Positions 36,524-45,385 of a DNA stretch of 64,000 bases are shown piece by piece. The notes below the pieces were generated by a model, which saw nothing but the letters and a program-made list of their open reading frames with translations, was not told where the DNA came from and ran no database searches. A program made the position numbers and the translations under genes. Positions within the stretch are counted from its first letter, which is position 1, and each line of letters begins with the position of its first letter. This DNA is from Faucicola tetraodonis (lineage in GTDB: Bacteria; Pseudomonadota; Gammaproteobacteria; Pseudomonadales; Moraxellaceae): NCBI GenBank assembly GCA_032017425.1, contig DALZPW010000002.1. One strand, written 5' to 3'.

Positions 36524-36961
36524 TTAATTCCGCTTCAACTTTCCAATCTTATCATTGATTAAGTTAAAGCCCATCGCTAATTGCTGGACAATTGCTTGAT
36601 TTTGCATATCATCGGAAAACTGCTTGATAGTTAATAAAATATCAACTTGAGCATTTAGCTGGTGCTGATGCAACCGAAAATACTCTCGCGTTAATCGCTT
36701 AATACGATTTCTTTCATGGGCACGTTTGACTTTCTTTTTAGTAATCGCAAGACCCAACCGATTTACTGCAGCTTGTCTTTGGCTATCAGCTAAAACCACT
36801 TTGACGAATAACAACAGATTAGGTTGATGAATTTTAAAAACGACAACATGCTGTGACTGATCTTCACCAGTTTTGGTATGACGACCCGACATCGCTTTAA
36901 AATCTTTGGGCGTTAGCAGCCGCTGTGATTTATCAAATTTAAAAGGTTTGTCTGCAGTCAT
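36524..36961 (-). CDS. rnpA: Ribonuclease P protein component
   Basis: RnpA assists the RNase P RNA in maturing tRNA 5' ends. The 145-residue basic protein has the RNR-type motif AITKKKVKRAHERNRIKRLT and the start FDKSQRLLTPKDFKAM. It is slightly longer than the E. coli protein because of the N-terminal and C-terminal extensions. No clear ribosome binding site precedes the ATG. A strong hairpin separates it from rpmH, so it may be expressed at a lower level or from its own promoter. Confidence 0.93.
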   Translation of the reverse strand: MTADKPFKFDKSQRLLTPKDFKAMSGRHTKTGEDQSQHVVVFKIHQPNLLLFVKVVLADSQRQAAVNRLGLAITKKKVKRAHERNRIKRLTREYFRLHQHQLNAQVDILLTIKQFSDDMQNQAIVQQLAMGFNLINDKIGKLKRN

Positions 36962-37097
36962 GAGGATAAGTCCAAATCAATACCAAAGCACCATTAAAAG
37001 CTATCAAGATTTGATGGATAGGGTAAAAACAGGCTGAAATAATAGAGTAGAGGAGTACGCTAAGCGTAGGTTACGAACGGACTTCGGGTATAACAAT

Positions 37098-37132
37098 AAA
37101 AAAAGCGATATAAGAAGTATATCGCTTTTTAC
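37098..37132. terminator. Hairpin terminator between rpmH and rnpA
   Basis: AAAAAGCGATATA and TATATCGCTTTTT form a 13-base perfect stem around AGAAG. On the minus strand it follows rpmH by about 55 bases and ends in Ts, so it should stop or attenuate transcripts before rnpA. Confidence 0.85.
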
Positions 37133-37185
37133 TATAACCTGTTTTAATGTCAACATTATCATTAAATCAAGTTAAGAAACAGACA

Positions 37186-37320
37186 TTACACCGTTAAACG
37201 ATGACGGCCTTTAGCGCGACGACGAGCTAAAACTTGACGGCCATTCTTAGTAGCCATACGAGCACGGAAACCGTGAGTACGTTTACGTTTGATTACGCTT
37301 GGTTGGAAAGTGCGTTTCAT
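37186..37320 (-). CDS. rpmH: 50S ribosomal protein L34
   Basis: The 44-residue highly basic protein reads MKRTFQPSVIKRKR, then THGFRARMATKNGRQVL and ARRRAKGRHRLTV, a full-length L34. It is the gene immediately left of oriC, as in most bacteria, and is transcribed away from the origin. The hairpin downstream separates it from rnpA. Confidence 0.98.
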   Translation of the reverse strand: MKRTFQPSVIKRKRTHGFRARMATKNGRQVLARRRAKGRHRLTV

Positions 37321-37479
37321 GCGATTCACCTTGGCTAAATTTACATGATATTTAACCGATAGCGGTTAAAATACAAAATTTCAAAACAGTTAATCTAGTA
37401 TTATCCTTAATTTTAACCAATAGGTCAAGGATAACTAAGATTATTGGTTAATTTCTTTCTTTAAATCCCAGACACAATC

Positions 37480-37800
37480 AATTATTTTATTTATTTAAAA
37501 TAACATTTTTGTATAACAAATACCATTCAACAAAAGTTATCCACAAAAAATTATTTTATTATTATATATTCAATAAGTATTATTTATTATTATTAAGCAG
37601 GTCTATTTCTGTGGATATTTAACTAAAAATCATAAAAAAACAAATATTTGCCATGTTGATAAGTATGTATATAAACCGTTGATAGCTTGTTAGTAATTTC
37701 CTGTTTTTACTTATCAACAATTATATCCACATTGTTATCCACAATAATTTTATTTGTAAAATCGCTGTTTTATGATACATTACACCAATTTTGAAGATGC
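37480..37800. other. oriC: Replication origin oriC
   Basis: The rpmH-dnaA gap (501 bases) has perfect DnaA boxes TTATCCACA at 37537-37545 and 37735-37743. One-mismatch boxes lie at 37610 (minus), 37654 (minus), 37711 (TTATCAACA) and 37723 (ATATCCACA). The three boxes nearest dnaA (37711, 37723, 37735) repeat at exactly 12 bases in the same orientation. The stretch at about 37546-37597 is almost pure A/T and is the likely unwinding element. Genes to the left run leftward and those to the right run rightward for several kilobases, as expected at an origin. Confidence 0.9.
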
Positions 37801-37821
37801 TTGGATTAGGAAAGCAAAGTT

Positions 37822-39162
37822 ATGGCTGATGCATTATGGCTTAAGTGCGTTGACGAATTAAAATATCAAGTACCTGATAATATTTTTACCATGTGGATTC
37901 GCCCATTATCCGCCTCGATGCATAATAACACGATGGTTGTCAATGTACCTAACCAGTACTTTGCCAGTTATGTTGAAAAAAATCATTTAAGTCAAATTCA
38001 AACGATTTTACAACAGCTTGAGCCCACCTTACCGATTCAGGTGCAAATTCAAATTGATAAGGGTAACGCAATCACCGACGCCGTTAGTAAACAAGAGTTT
38101 GGTGAGCAAAAAGTGACACTGGTAAAAACTGAGCAGCAACGCTCCTTTCAGTATATCGATCCGCATTTTACGTTTGACCAATTCGTAACCGCAAAATCCA
38201 ATCAAATTGCTTATAGTATTTGCCGAGAGACTGCTAACAACTTGGGTCAATCTAAAAATAATCCGCTGTTTATTTATGGTGCGACAGGTTTGGGAAAAAC
38301 CCATTTGATGCAAGCAATTGCCCATGAGATTTTAAAGCAAGGCAAAAGTTTTTATTACTTTACTTCCGATAAGTTTGTCAACCAGCTGGTGCATTCATTA
38401 AGAACACAAAAAATCGATGAGTTCAAAGATAAAATTAAAAAAGCCGATTTGTTGATTATTGATGATATTCATGTGATTGCCGGCAAGCAAAAAAGTAGCG
38501 AGCAGTTTTTGCTATTGCTCAATGACTTTATGAGCAAAAATAAACAGGTGATTTTGGCATCCGATAAACACCCGAGTGCACTGACTGATTTTGACGAGCG
38601 TTTAAAGTCACGTCTAGCTTGGGGGGTGGCCGTGGCGTTAGAGCCGCCAGAGCTAGAAACCCGTATTCAAATTTTGCAAAAAAAATCCAAGGCGCAAGAG
38701 GTGATTTTGCCAAAAGAGTGCGCTATTTTTATCGCTCAGCATATCATCGCCAATGTGCGAGAATTGGAAGGCGCGCTCAACAAAGTTTTAGCCATTTCCC
38801 GTCTGCTCAATCAGCCTATCCATTTAGAACTGGTACAAATGGCGTTAAAAGATTTGATTGCCATGCGTGTACAAGCGGTCAGTATGGATAATATTCGTAA
38901 AGTTGTTGCTGAGTTTTATGATATCTCAGTCAAAGACTTAATGGGTAAAAAGCGTTTACGTCATATCGCTCGTCCGCGGCAAGTGGCTATGAGTTTAGCA
39001 CGTGAACTAACCAACAACAGCTTTACAGAAATTGGTCAATCATTTGGCGGTCGCGACCATACCACGGTGATGCACGCCTGTGAGAAAGTTCAAGAACTTT
39101 GTGTCAGCGATCTGATGTTTGATAAGGATTATCGCTCATTAAAATTAATGTTACAGACCTAG
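37822..39162 (+). CDS. dnaA: Chromosomal replication initiator DnaA
   Basis: DnaA binds the boxes in oriC and opens the DNA. The 446-residue protein has domain I (LWLKCVDELKYQVPDNIFTMW), a short domain II, the AAA+ domain beginning near residue 115 with GATGLGKTHLMQA, LLIIDDIHVIAGK and the arginine-rich box, and domain IV with the signature GGRDHTTVMHACEKV. AGGAAAG precedes the ATG. It leads dnaA-dnaN-recF-gyrB and is somewhat short because domain II is small. Confidence 0.98.
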   Translation: MADALWLKCVDELKYQVPDNIFTMWIRPLSASMHNNTMVVNVPNQYFASYVEKNHLSQIQTILQQLEPTLPIQVQIQIDKGNAITDAVSKQEFGEQKVTLVKTEQQRSFQYIDPHFTFDQFVTAKSNQIAYSICRETANNLGQSKNNPLFIYGATGLGKTHLMQAIAHEILKQGKSFYYFTSDKFVNQLVHSLRTQKIDEFKDKIKKADLLIIDDIHVIAGKQKSSEQFLLLLNDFMSKNKQVILASDKHPSALTDFDERLKSRLAWGVAVALEPPELETRIQILQKKSKAQEVILPKECAIFIAQHIIANVRELEGALNKVLAISRLLNQPIHLELVQMALKDLIAMRVQAVSMDNIRKVVAEFYDISVKDLMGKKRLRHIARPRQVAMSLARELTNNSFTEIGQSFGGRDHTTVMHACEKVQELCVSDLMFDKDYRSLKLMLQT

Positions 39163-39265
39163 TATTTTGTTAACTCGATTAAAAAGATTTTTAGTTAATT
39201 ACCCCGTATAATAGATTGTAATTTTTCCATTTGTTAAACCATTCATTTTGATTTGAGGCGGTGCC

Positions 39266-40441
39266 ATGCAATTAGTAATCTCTCGCGATTTGTTACTACA
39301 AGCGATTAATTTAATTTCAAAAGCCGCTGACAAACGCCATAACATGGTGATTTTGGGGAATATGAAATTGGCGTTAACCGACTCTCAATTGGTGATGGTA
39401 GCGTCAGATTTGGAGCTTGAATTACAAGCCACCCTTAATTTGCCAGCATCGGCGTGCAAACAACCAGGTGAAATCACCGTTCCTGCCAACAAATTCAAAG
39501 ATATCGTAAAATTATTGCCCGACGGTTTACCGGTCTCTATCACTGTCGCTAACGACAATCAGTGTTTAATTGTCTGCGGTAGTAGTCGTTTTAAACTCAG
39601 CACTTTGCCTGCCCAAGACTTTCCCCTATTGGGTGAGCCCGAGCAAGTCACGCCTATCCAATTGGGCCGTGAAGACCTAGTCGATTTGCTCGATAAAACG
39701 CATTTTGCGATGGCAGTGCAAGACGTGCGTTACTATCTCACCGGTATGCTGTTTGAGGTTAAAGAGCGGCAATTGGCGACAGTATCGACCGATGGTCACC
39801 GTTTGGCATTGGCACGTACTGTGATAGCGTGTGATGAGAGCGTGGCACTTGATGCAATTTTACCAAGAAAAGCTGTACTTGAATTACAACGTTTGTTAGC
39901 AGAGCTTAAACGCATGCTACCGAATCAAGACAATAAAATCACCCTCAATGTCGGCCGTGAATTTTTACAAGTCTTACTACCCTTTGGTGAAGTCGATAGT
40001 ACAGGACAGCTAAAAAATGCCATCATGGTGGCTTTTACCGCACGCCTGATTGATGGTAAGTTTCCCGATTATCGCCGCGTCATGCCGTCGTCAACCAACA
40101 AACTTGCCCGTATCAGCCAAGAGCAATTAGCGAATGTGCTTCGCCGCGTGGCTATTTTGAGTAATGAGAAATCGCGTGGCGTAATTTTTGATTTTTCAGG
40201 TGATAACAATTTGATGGTGCGTGCTAGCAATGCTGAGCAAGATGAAGCCAGTGAGCAGCTTGAGGTTAAATACCAAGGTGAGCCATTAGAAATATCATTC
40301 AATGTGGCTTATTTGCTAGATGTACTTAATGTATTGCAAGGGGAAATTGACTTTCATATGAGCCAAGCCAATGCTTCGGTATTGGTACAGCAAGTCAACG
40401 ATAGCAAACACGAGTTTGTAGTTATGCCAATGCGTATTTAG
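39266..40441 (+). CDS. dnaN: DNA polymerase III beta subunit (sliding clamp)
   Basis: The 391-residue clamp tethers DNA polymerase to its template. It has the N-terminal MQLVISRDLLLQAINLISKA, the middle-domain LTGMLFEVKERQLATVSTDGHRLAL (key part VSTDGHRLAL) and the C-terminal VVMPMRI tail that closes the peptide-binding pocket. Three repeated clamp domains fit the length. It starts 103 bases after dnaA with GAGG before the ATG. Confidence 0.98.
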   Translation: MQLVISRDLLLQAINLISKAADKRHNMVILGNMKLALTDSQLVMVASDLELELQATLNLPASACKQPGEITVPANKFKDIVKLLPDGLPVSITVANDNQCLIVCGSSRFKLSTLPAQDFPLLGEPEQVTPIQLGREDLVDLLDKTHFAMAVQDVRYYLTGMLFEVKERQLATVSTDGHRLALARTVIACDESVALDAILPRKAVLELQRLLAELKRMLPNQDNKITLNVGREFLQVLLPFGEVDSTGQLKNAIMVAFTARLIDGKFPDYRRVMPSSTNKLARISQEQLANVLRRVAILSNEKSRGVIFDFSGDNNLMVRASNAEQDEASEQLEVKYQGEPLEISFNVAYLLDVLNVLQGEIDFHMSQANASVLVQQVNDSKHEFVVMPMRI

Positions 40442-40493
40442 TCAGCGGGCAAATTTTTTTCAATTTAGTGATGAGTAGTCAAGTAGATAAATC

Positions 40494-41666
40494 ATGCAAA
40501 TTATTGAATTAGCTATTCATCATTTTCGCAATCTTCACACGATTGAATTACAACCCAGCAGTTGTAATGTGTTCTTGGGTCAAAATGGCAGCGGGAAAAC
40601 GTCGCTATTAGAAAGCATCTATTTATTATCGCGCGGCAAAAGTTTTCGCCATCATCAACCGAGGCATTATATTGAGCATGGTTTTAGCGATACGACGGTT
40701 TTTGCTAGGCTCAATCATGATCAAACGGTCGCTATTGCCAAATCCCAAGACGCTACCACGCAATTGCGACTCAATGGGCAGTCGCTTGTCACCCAAAGCC
40801 CACTTGCGCAGCTGCTACCCACACTATTACTCGAGCCTGTGAGCCTTGCCCAACTAGAGGACGGTAGTCAAGCAAGGCGTGAAATATTAGATTGGTTAGG
40901 GTTTCACGTGGAACAATCATTTCATCCCAATTGGCTGTCTTATCAGCGTCTATTAAAACAACGCAACAGCTTATTAAAGCAAAATGTTGGTAATGTCTCA
41001 TTAACTAGCCTGCAACAGCAAGAACTGTCAGCTTGGGATCACCAGCTAAGCCAACATGCAGAAAAAATTCACCAAGCAAGGGCCCACATCATTGAACAAT
41101 GGCAGCCCCATTTTTTGGCGCAAGTGCAAAAATTTTTACCCCAGTATGCCGAAAAATTACGATTGCGTTATACACCGGGGTTTGATACTGAAGCTGGCTT
41201 AGCAATTACCTTAGCCAATCGTTTCGCGTCTGACATTGAGCTTGGCTATACGCGTATGGGATGCCATCGGGCTGATATCAATGTTGTGCTAGATTTAGTG
41301 CATACCGATGCAGCAGGGCATAAACACAAGCAGACATTGCTTGCCACCGATATGCTGTCACGGGGTGAAAAAAAATTATTGGTCATGGCGCTTCGCTTAT
41401 CGCAGTTACCGTTACTCAACCAGGTCGATAAAGTACCTTTGGTATTGGTGGACGATATCACAGCGGAATTGGACAACGACGCGCTTATGTTGTTATTAAC
41501 TGGCTTAAAACAAGTTAATTCACAGCTGTTTATCACCAGTCTTACCCAAGATATCGTCAAGAATATTCAGAAAATTTGGCAGGATAATATAAAACTGTTT
41601 CACGTGGAACAGGGAAGCATTAGACAATTACCGCTTGAAACACAACCTATTAAAAATTACCTATAA
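40494..41666 (+). CDS. recF: DNA replication and repair protein RecF
   Basis: RecF loads RecA at gaps through RecOR. The 390-residue ABC/SMC-like ATPase has Walker A FLGQNGSGKTSLLES, the RecF signature LSRGEKKLLVMALRLSQ and Walker B VPLVLVDDITAELD. Two parS-like sites lie inside it, encoding GFHVEQ near residue 136 and LFHVEQG near residue 368. The ribosome binding site is weak. It is 52 bases after dnaN. Confidence 0.96.
   Translation: MQIIELAIHHFRNLHTIELQPSSCNVFLGQNGSGKTSLLESIYLLSRGKSFRHHQPRHYIEHGFSDTTVFARLNHDQTVAIAKSQDATTQLRLNGQSLVTQSPLAQLLPTLLLEPVSLAQLEDGSQARREILDWLGFHVEQSFHPNWLSYQRLLKQRNSLLKQNVGNVSLTSLQQQELSAWDHQLSQHAEKIHQARAHIIEQWQPHFLAQVQKFLPQYAEKLRLRYTPGFDTEAGLAITLANRFASDIELGYTRMGCHRADINVVLDLVHTDAAGHKHKQTLLATDMLSRGEKKLLVMALRLSQLPLLNQVDKVPLVLVDDITAELDNDALMLLLTGLKQVNSQLFITSLTQDIVKNIQKIWQDNIKLFHVEQGSIRQLPLETQPIKNYL
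40900..40915. other. parS-like site 9, inside recF
   Basis: GGTTTCACGTGGAACA matches the parS consensus at 14 of 16 positions and is read as FHVEQ. Confidence 0.65.
41596..41611. other. parS-like site 10, inside recF
   Basis: TGTTTCACGTGGAACA matches at 15 of 16 positions and is read as LFHVEQ near the RecF C terminus. It is identical to the site in yigZ. Confidence 0.8.
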
Positions 41667-41695
41667 AAACCAATAACATTTTTAGGCGACTAAGG

Positions 41696-41872
41696 CTAGG
41701 GCGTGTCCCTAATTCGGAACAAAGTATTTTTAATGGCCTAAAAATGCCTAAATCTGGCAAAACTGCGTTAAATTGTTTGACAATATTCCAATATTATCTG
41801 CACAATTTGCCTTGTTTTGCTGGCGATTTAGTCTATTTTTAGCCTCATTATCCAAATAGGGACACGCCCTAG
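41696..41872. mobile_element. MITE-like inverted-repeat element between recF and gyrB
   Basis: A 177-base element is bounded by CTAGGGCGTGTCCCTA and its exact complement TAGGGACACGCCCTAG. The inner parts also pair imperfectly over most of the length (GGCCTAAAAATGCCTAAATC on the left against GGCTAAAAATAGACTAAATC read from the right). It has no coding capacity. The outermost CTAG could be a four-base target duplication flanking GGGCGTGTCCC ends. This layout is that of a miniature inverted-repeat element moved by a related transposase elsewhere; the family is not assigned. The remaining 229 bases up to gyrB hold its promoter region with nothing else recognised. Confidence 0.75.
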
Positions 41873-42101
41873 ATGATTAAGTATTTTTTCAAACTGATGT
41901 AACTTAAACTCCCGCTTTTCTAGCTCAGATAAATCACTATTTTGCCTCTCATAAGCCGGGACATTCAGTGACTTTTCCCCTAAAATTTGCTACAATAAAC
42001 CCTTTATTTTTCGCCAAAAAACTAAGAAAAAAATCAACGATTTTGACCATAAAATCGAGTATGTTCTGACGTTTTTGCCATGCAAAACTTATGGAGTCAT
42101 C

Positions 42102-44594
42102 ATGACTGATACATCTGCGAATGTAGCCGATCAGACACAACAATCTATTACCCAATCAAGTCATCAAGAAAATAAAGCCTATGGTTCTGACAGTATCCGC
42201 GTACTACGTGGTTTAGAAGCCGTGCGTGTACGCCCTGGTATGTACATTGGCGATACCGACGATGGCACAGGTTTGCATCATATGGTGTTTGAAGTGGTGG
42301 ATAACGCCATTGATGAAGCTTTGGCGGGTCACTGTGATCAAATTGATATTATCATCCATGAAGATGAATCGGTCAGCGTCAAAGACAATGGACGCGGTAT
42401 TCCTGTCGATATTCACCCAGAAGAAGGGGTGTCAGCCGCACAGGTTATCATGACAGTACTGCATGCGGGCGGTAAATTTGACGACAACAGTTATAAAGTC
42501 TCAGGTGGGTTGCACGGTGTCGGTGTCTCAGTGGTTAATGCGTTATCAAAAAAACTGGTGCTCGATATCTGGCGTGACGGTTACCACTATAGCCAAACGT
42601 ATGCCGATGGTGAGCCCGTAGCGCCTATCGAGCAGCTTGAAGCCACCCAGCAAACAGGCACACAAGTGCGTTTTTATCCAAGCGATGATATTTTTACAGG
42701 CACGATTTTTGATTTTGAAATTCTCGCCAAGCGCTTACGCGAATTGTCTTTTTTAAACTCAGGTGTACGCATCGTGTTGACGGATGAGCGCGATGACAAA
42801 CGCCATGAGTTCGAGCACGTTGGCGGTCTATCTGAGTTCGTTCATTACATCAATGCGGGAAAAACTGGGCTAAATGACGTGTTTCATTTTACCAGTGAAG
42901 AAAATGACGGTATCAGCGTCGAAGTAGCATTGCAATGGACAGATAGCTACAACGAAAAAGTATTATGCTTTACCAACAATATCCCGCAAAAAGATGGCGG
43001 TACCCATCTTTCTGGTTTTCGTTCGGCTTTAACACGCTGCCTAAATAGCTATATGGATAGCGAAAACTTGATGAAAAAAGAAAAAGTTGCGGTAACAGGT
43101 GACGATGCGCGTGAAGGTTTAACGGCGATTATTTCTGTCAAAGTACCTGACCCAAAATTCTCAAGCCAAACCAAGGACAAACTGGTATCAAGTGAAGTCA
43201 AACCCGCGGTTGAATCAGCCATGCACGATAAGTTTAGCGCTTACTTGCTTGAAAATCCCAATGCTGCCAAAGGGATTGCTGGTAAAATCATCGATGCCGC
43301 CCGTGCGCGAGAAGCGGCGCGTAAAGCTCGTGAAATGACCCGCCGTAAAACCACCCTTGATATCGCAGGTCTGCCAGGCAAACTTGCTGATTGCCAAGAA
43401 AAAGACCCTGCAATGTCAGAGCTGTACATTGTGGAAGGGGACTCGGCAGGTGGTTCTGCCAAACAAGGTCGTAACCGTAAGATGCAGGCGATTTTACCGC
43501 TAAAAGGTAAAATTCTAAACGTAGAACGTGCGCGTTTTGATAAGATGCTATCGTCGCAGGAAGTGGGTACCTTGATTACCGCATTAGGTACAGGCATCGG
43601 ACCTGATGAGTACAATCCTGATAAATTACGCTATCACAAAATTATCATCATGACCGATGCGGACGTGGATGGTTCACATATTCGCACCTTGCTCCTGACG
43701 TTTTTTTTCCGTCAAACCCCAGAGCTATTAGAACGTGGTCATATTTATATTGCGCAGCCACCGCTGTATAAAGTGAAAAAAGGTCGCCAAGAATTGTATG
43801 TTAAAGATGATGAAGCGTTAAAGGCCTATTTATTGTCGTCAACCATTGACGATACCCAGTTGCATTTGAGTGAAGGTACGCCTGCGATAACAGGGCAAGC
43901 GCTAGAAAGCTTGCTCAATGATTATAACCAAACTCAGACCATCAAAAACCGTTTGCAAATCAAATATCCAAGCGCCGTATTGGATGCGTTGGCAATCACC
44001 AGCAAACTTAGCATGCCAATGATTGAAGATGAAGCGCAAATGCGAAATTGGCTAGAAGCGTTAGCGCAGAATCTAGCAGTGACGGCAGACGGGTTAGACC
44101 CACAAATTGAATTAGAGCCCTTTAGCAAACAAGAAGGCGATCATCAAAAAACCTATTATCTACCGCGCGTGACGATTTTTATCCATCAGTTGCCACACGC
44201 CTACTTATTAGATACCGCATTTATTGGTTCAGGTGAGTATAGCCGTTTGCATCGCTTGACCAGCCAGTGGAAAGACATGTTGTCAGATACCGCTTATATT
44301 GCTAAAGGTGATAAAAAACTGCCGATCAAAGACATGGGTTATCTATGGCAATTTATTATGAGTGATGCGCGCCGTGGTTTAGCGATTCAGCGTTACAAAG
44401 GGTTAGGAGAGATGAACGCTGATCAATTGTGGGAAACCACGATGGATCCAGAAAACCGCCATATGCTAAAAGTCACCATTGAAGATGCGATTGCTGCTGA
44501 CCATTTATTCTCGTGTCTGATGGGGGATGATGTAGAGCCGCGTCGTGCCTTTATTGAGGAGAACGCGTTAACGGTGACTAACTTAGATATTTAA
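42102..44594 (+). CDS. gyrB: DNA gyrase subunit B
   Basis: GyrB is the ATPase subunit of gyrase and supplies negative supercoils. The 830-residue protein has the GHKL ATPase signature EVVDNAIDEALAGHCD, DNGRGIPVD and GGLHGVGVSVVNALS. The TOPRIM domain has YIVEGDSAGGSAKQGRNR and MTDADVDGSHIRTLLLTFFF, and the C-terminal RYKGLGEMN is present. The insertion of about 170 residues in the TOPRIM region is typical of gammaproteobacteria. GGAG precedes the ATG at 42102; an upstream TTG is unsupported. Confidence 0.98.
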   Translation: MTDTSANVADQTQQSITQSSHQENKAYGSDSIRVLRGLEAVRVRPGMYIGDTDDGTGLHHMVFEVVDNAIDEALAGHCDQIDIIIHEDESVSVKDNGRGIPVDIHPEEGVSAAQVIMTVLHAGGKFDDNSYKVSGGLHGVGVSVVNALSKKLVLDIWRDGYHYSQTYADGEPVAPIEQLEATQQTGTQVRFYPSDDIFTGTIFDFEILAKRLRELSFLNSGVRIVLTDERDDKRHEFEHVGGLSEFVHYINAGKTGLNDVFHFTSEENDGISVEVALQWTDSYNEKVLCFTNNIPQKDGGTHLSGFRSALTRCLNSYMDSENLMKKEKVAVTGDDAREGLTAIISVKVPDPKFSSQTKDKLVSSEVKPAVESAMHDKFSAYLLENPNAAKGIAGKIIDAARAREAARKAREMTRRKTTLDIAGLPGKLADCQEKDPAMSELYIVEGDSAGGSAKQGRNRKMQAILPLKGKILNVERARFDKMLSSQEVGTLITALGTGIGPDEYNPDKLRYHKIIIMTDADVDGSHIRTLLLTFFFRQTPELLERGHIYIAQPPLYKVKKGRQELYVKDDEALKAYLLSSTIDDTQLHLSEGTPAITGQALESLLNDYNQTQTIKNRLQIKYPSAVLDALAITSKLSMPMIEDEAQMRNWLEALAQNLAVTADGLDPQIELEPFSKQEGDHQKTYYLPRVTIFIHQLPHAYLLDTAFIGSGEYSRLHRLTSQWKDMLSDTAYIAKGDKKLPIKDMGYLWQFIMSDARRGLAIQRYKGLGEMNADQLWETTMDPENRHMLKVTIEDAIAADHLFSCLMGDDVEPRRAFIEENALTVTNLDI

Positions 44595-44634
44595 CCCAAT
44601 TTTAGAGTCGTGTTTTAATACTTTAATACAATGG

Positions 44635-44668
44635 AAACCACCTTATGTTGTAATAAGGTGGTTTTATT
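44635..44668 (+). terminator. Terminator of gyrB
   Basis: AAACCACCTTAT and ATAAGGTGGTTT form a perfect 12-base stem around GTTGTA and are followed by Ts. It lies 40 bases after gyrB and 30 bases before mntP. Confidence 0.88.
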
Positions 44669-44697
44669 TGAGCTTGAATTTTTAAAAGAGATATCAC

Positions 44698-45288
44698 ATG
44701 ATTGCCTTATTACTGCTAGCGATAGCCTTATCGATGGATGCCTTTGCTGTAGCGATTGGATTGGGTGCCAAACATCGCCAAGATACGACCAAAATTGCGG
44801 TTATGGCAGGCGTATATTTTGGCGTCTTTCAAGGTTTGATGCCTTTGATTGGTTATCTCGGTGGACGTTCAATCTTAGGATTTATCGCAAATTGGGCGCC
44901 TTGGATCGCGTGCATTATTTTGGTGGGGCTTGGTGGAAAAATGCTGTATGAAGCCTTAGCTGGTGATGATAAAGATGCGACATCACAAGACTCCACACCG
45001 CACAATATTGCTTTAGATATCGCCAATGATCCCAATGTTGTCATTACGCATAAAACCATGACTACTTTAGCGATTGCAACCAGTATTGATGCAATGGCAG
45101 CGGGATTTACCTTAAATTTAATCCCGGTCAATCCTTATGTATCCTGTGCGGTAATTGCCGTAGTAACAGGTATTTTTAGCTTTATCGGCGTATTTATGGG
45201 CAAGCAATCTGGCACGTGGCTTGAGAGTAAGGCTGAAATTTTTGGTGGGTTAGTGTTAATCGGTATTGGCATCAAAATGGTAATTTAA
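44698..45288 (+). CDS. mntP: Manganese efflux pump MntP
   Basis: The 196-residue protein has six membrane segments arranged as two related halves, with the paired motifs SMDAFAVAIGLG and SIDAMAAGFTLN whose Asp residues are needed for Mn export in the family. The loop in the middle (about residues 85-120) is acidic. GAGA precedes the ATG. The start is only 30 bases from the gyrB terminator, so no room exists for a yybP-ykoY Mn riboswitch and none is seen. Confidence 0.93.
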   Translation: MIALLLLAIALSMDAFAVAIGLGAKHRQDTTKIAVMAGVYFGVFQGLMPLIGYLGGRSILGFIANWAPWIACIILVGLGGKMLYEALAGDDKDATSQDSTPHNIALDIANDPNVVITHKTMTTLAIATSIDAMAAGFTLNLIPVNPYVSCAVIAVVTGIFSFIGVFMGKQSGTWLESKAEIFGGLVLIGIGIKMVI

Positions 45289-45325
45289 TAAACTGGCTTT
45301 TTTGGCTTTGAATTTAATTTGTTAA

Positions 45326-45366
45326 ATAAAAAAAGACTTTCAAATCAATGAAAGTCTTTTTTTATT
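45326..45366. terminator. Bidirectional terminator between mntP and glycine-zipper gene
   Basis: AAAAAAAGACTTTCA and TGAAAGTCTTTTTTT pair almost perfectly around a short loop between two convergent genes. Confidence 0.9.
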
Positions 45367-45385
45367 GTTAAGCTTAATCCATGGA

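Noticed and set aside
42290..42310. DnaA-box-like TTATCCACC inside gyrB
   Set aside because: It is a single near match within a conserved coding motif (VVDNAIDEA), without further boxes around it.
44595..44697. Mn-sensing yybP-ykoY riboswitch before mntP
   Set aside because: The 103-base gap is mostly the gyrB terminator and lacks the conserved motif.
44631..44951. Open frame overlapping the gyrB terminator and mntP start
   Set aside because: It begins inside a terminator hairpin and is out of frame with MntP, whose motifs are clear.
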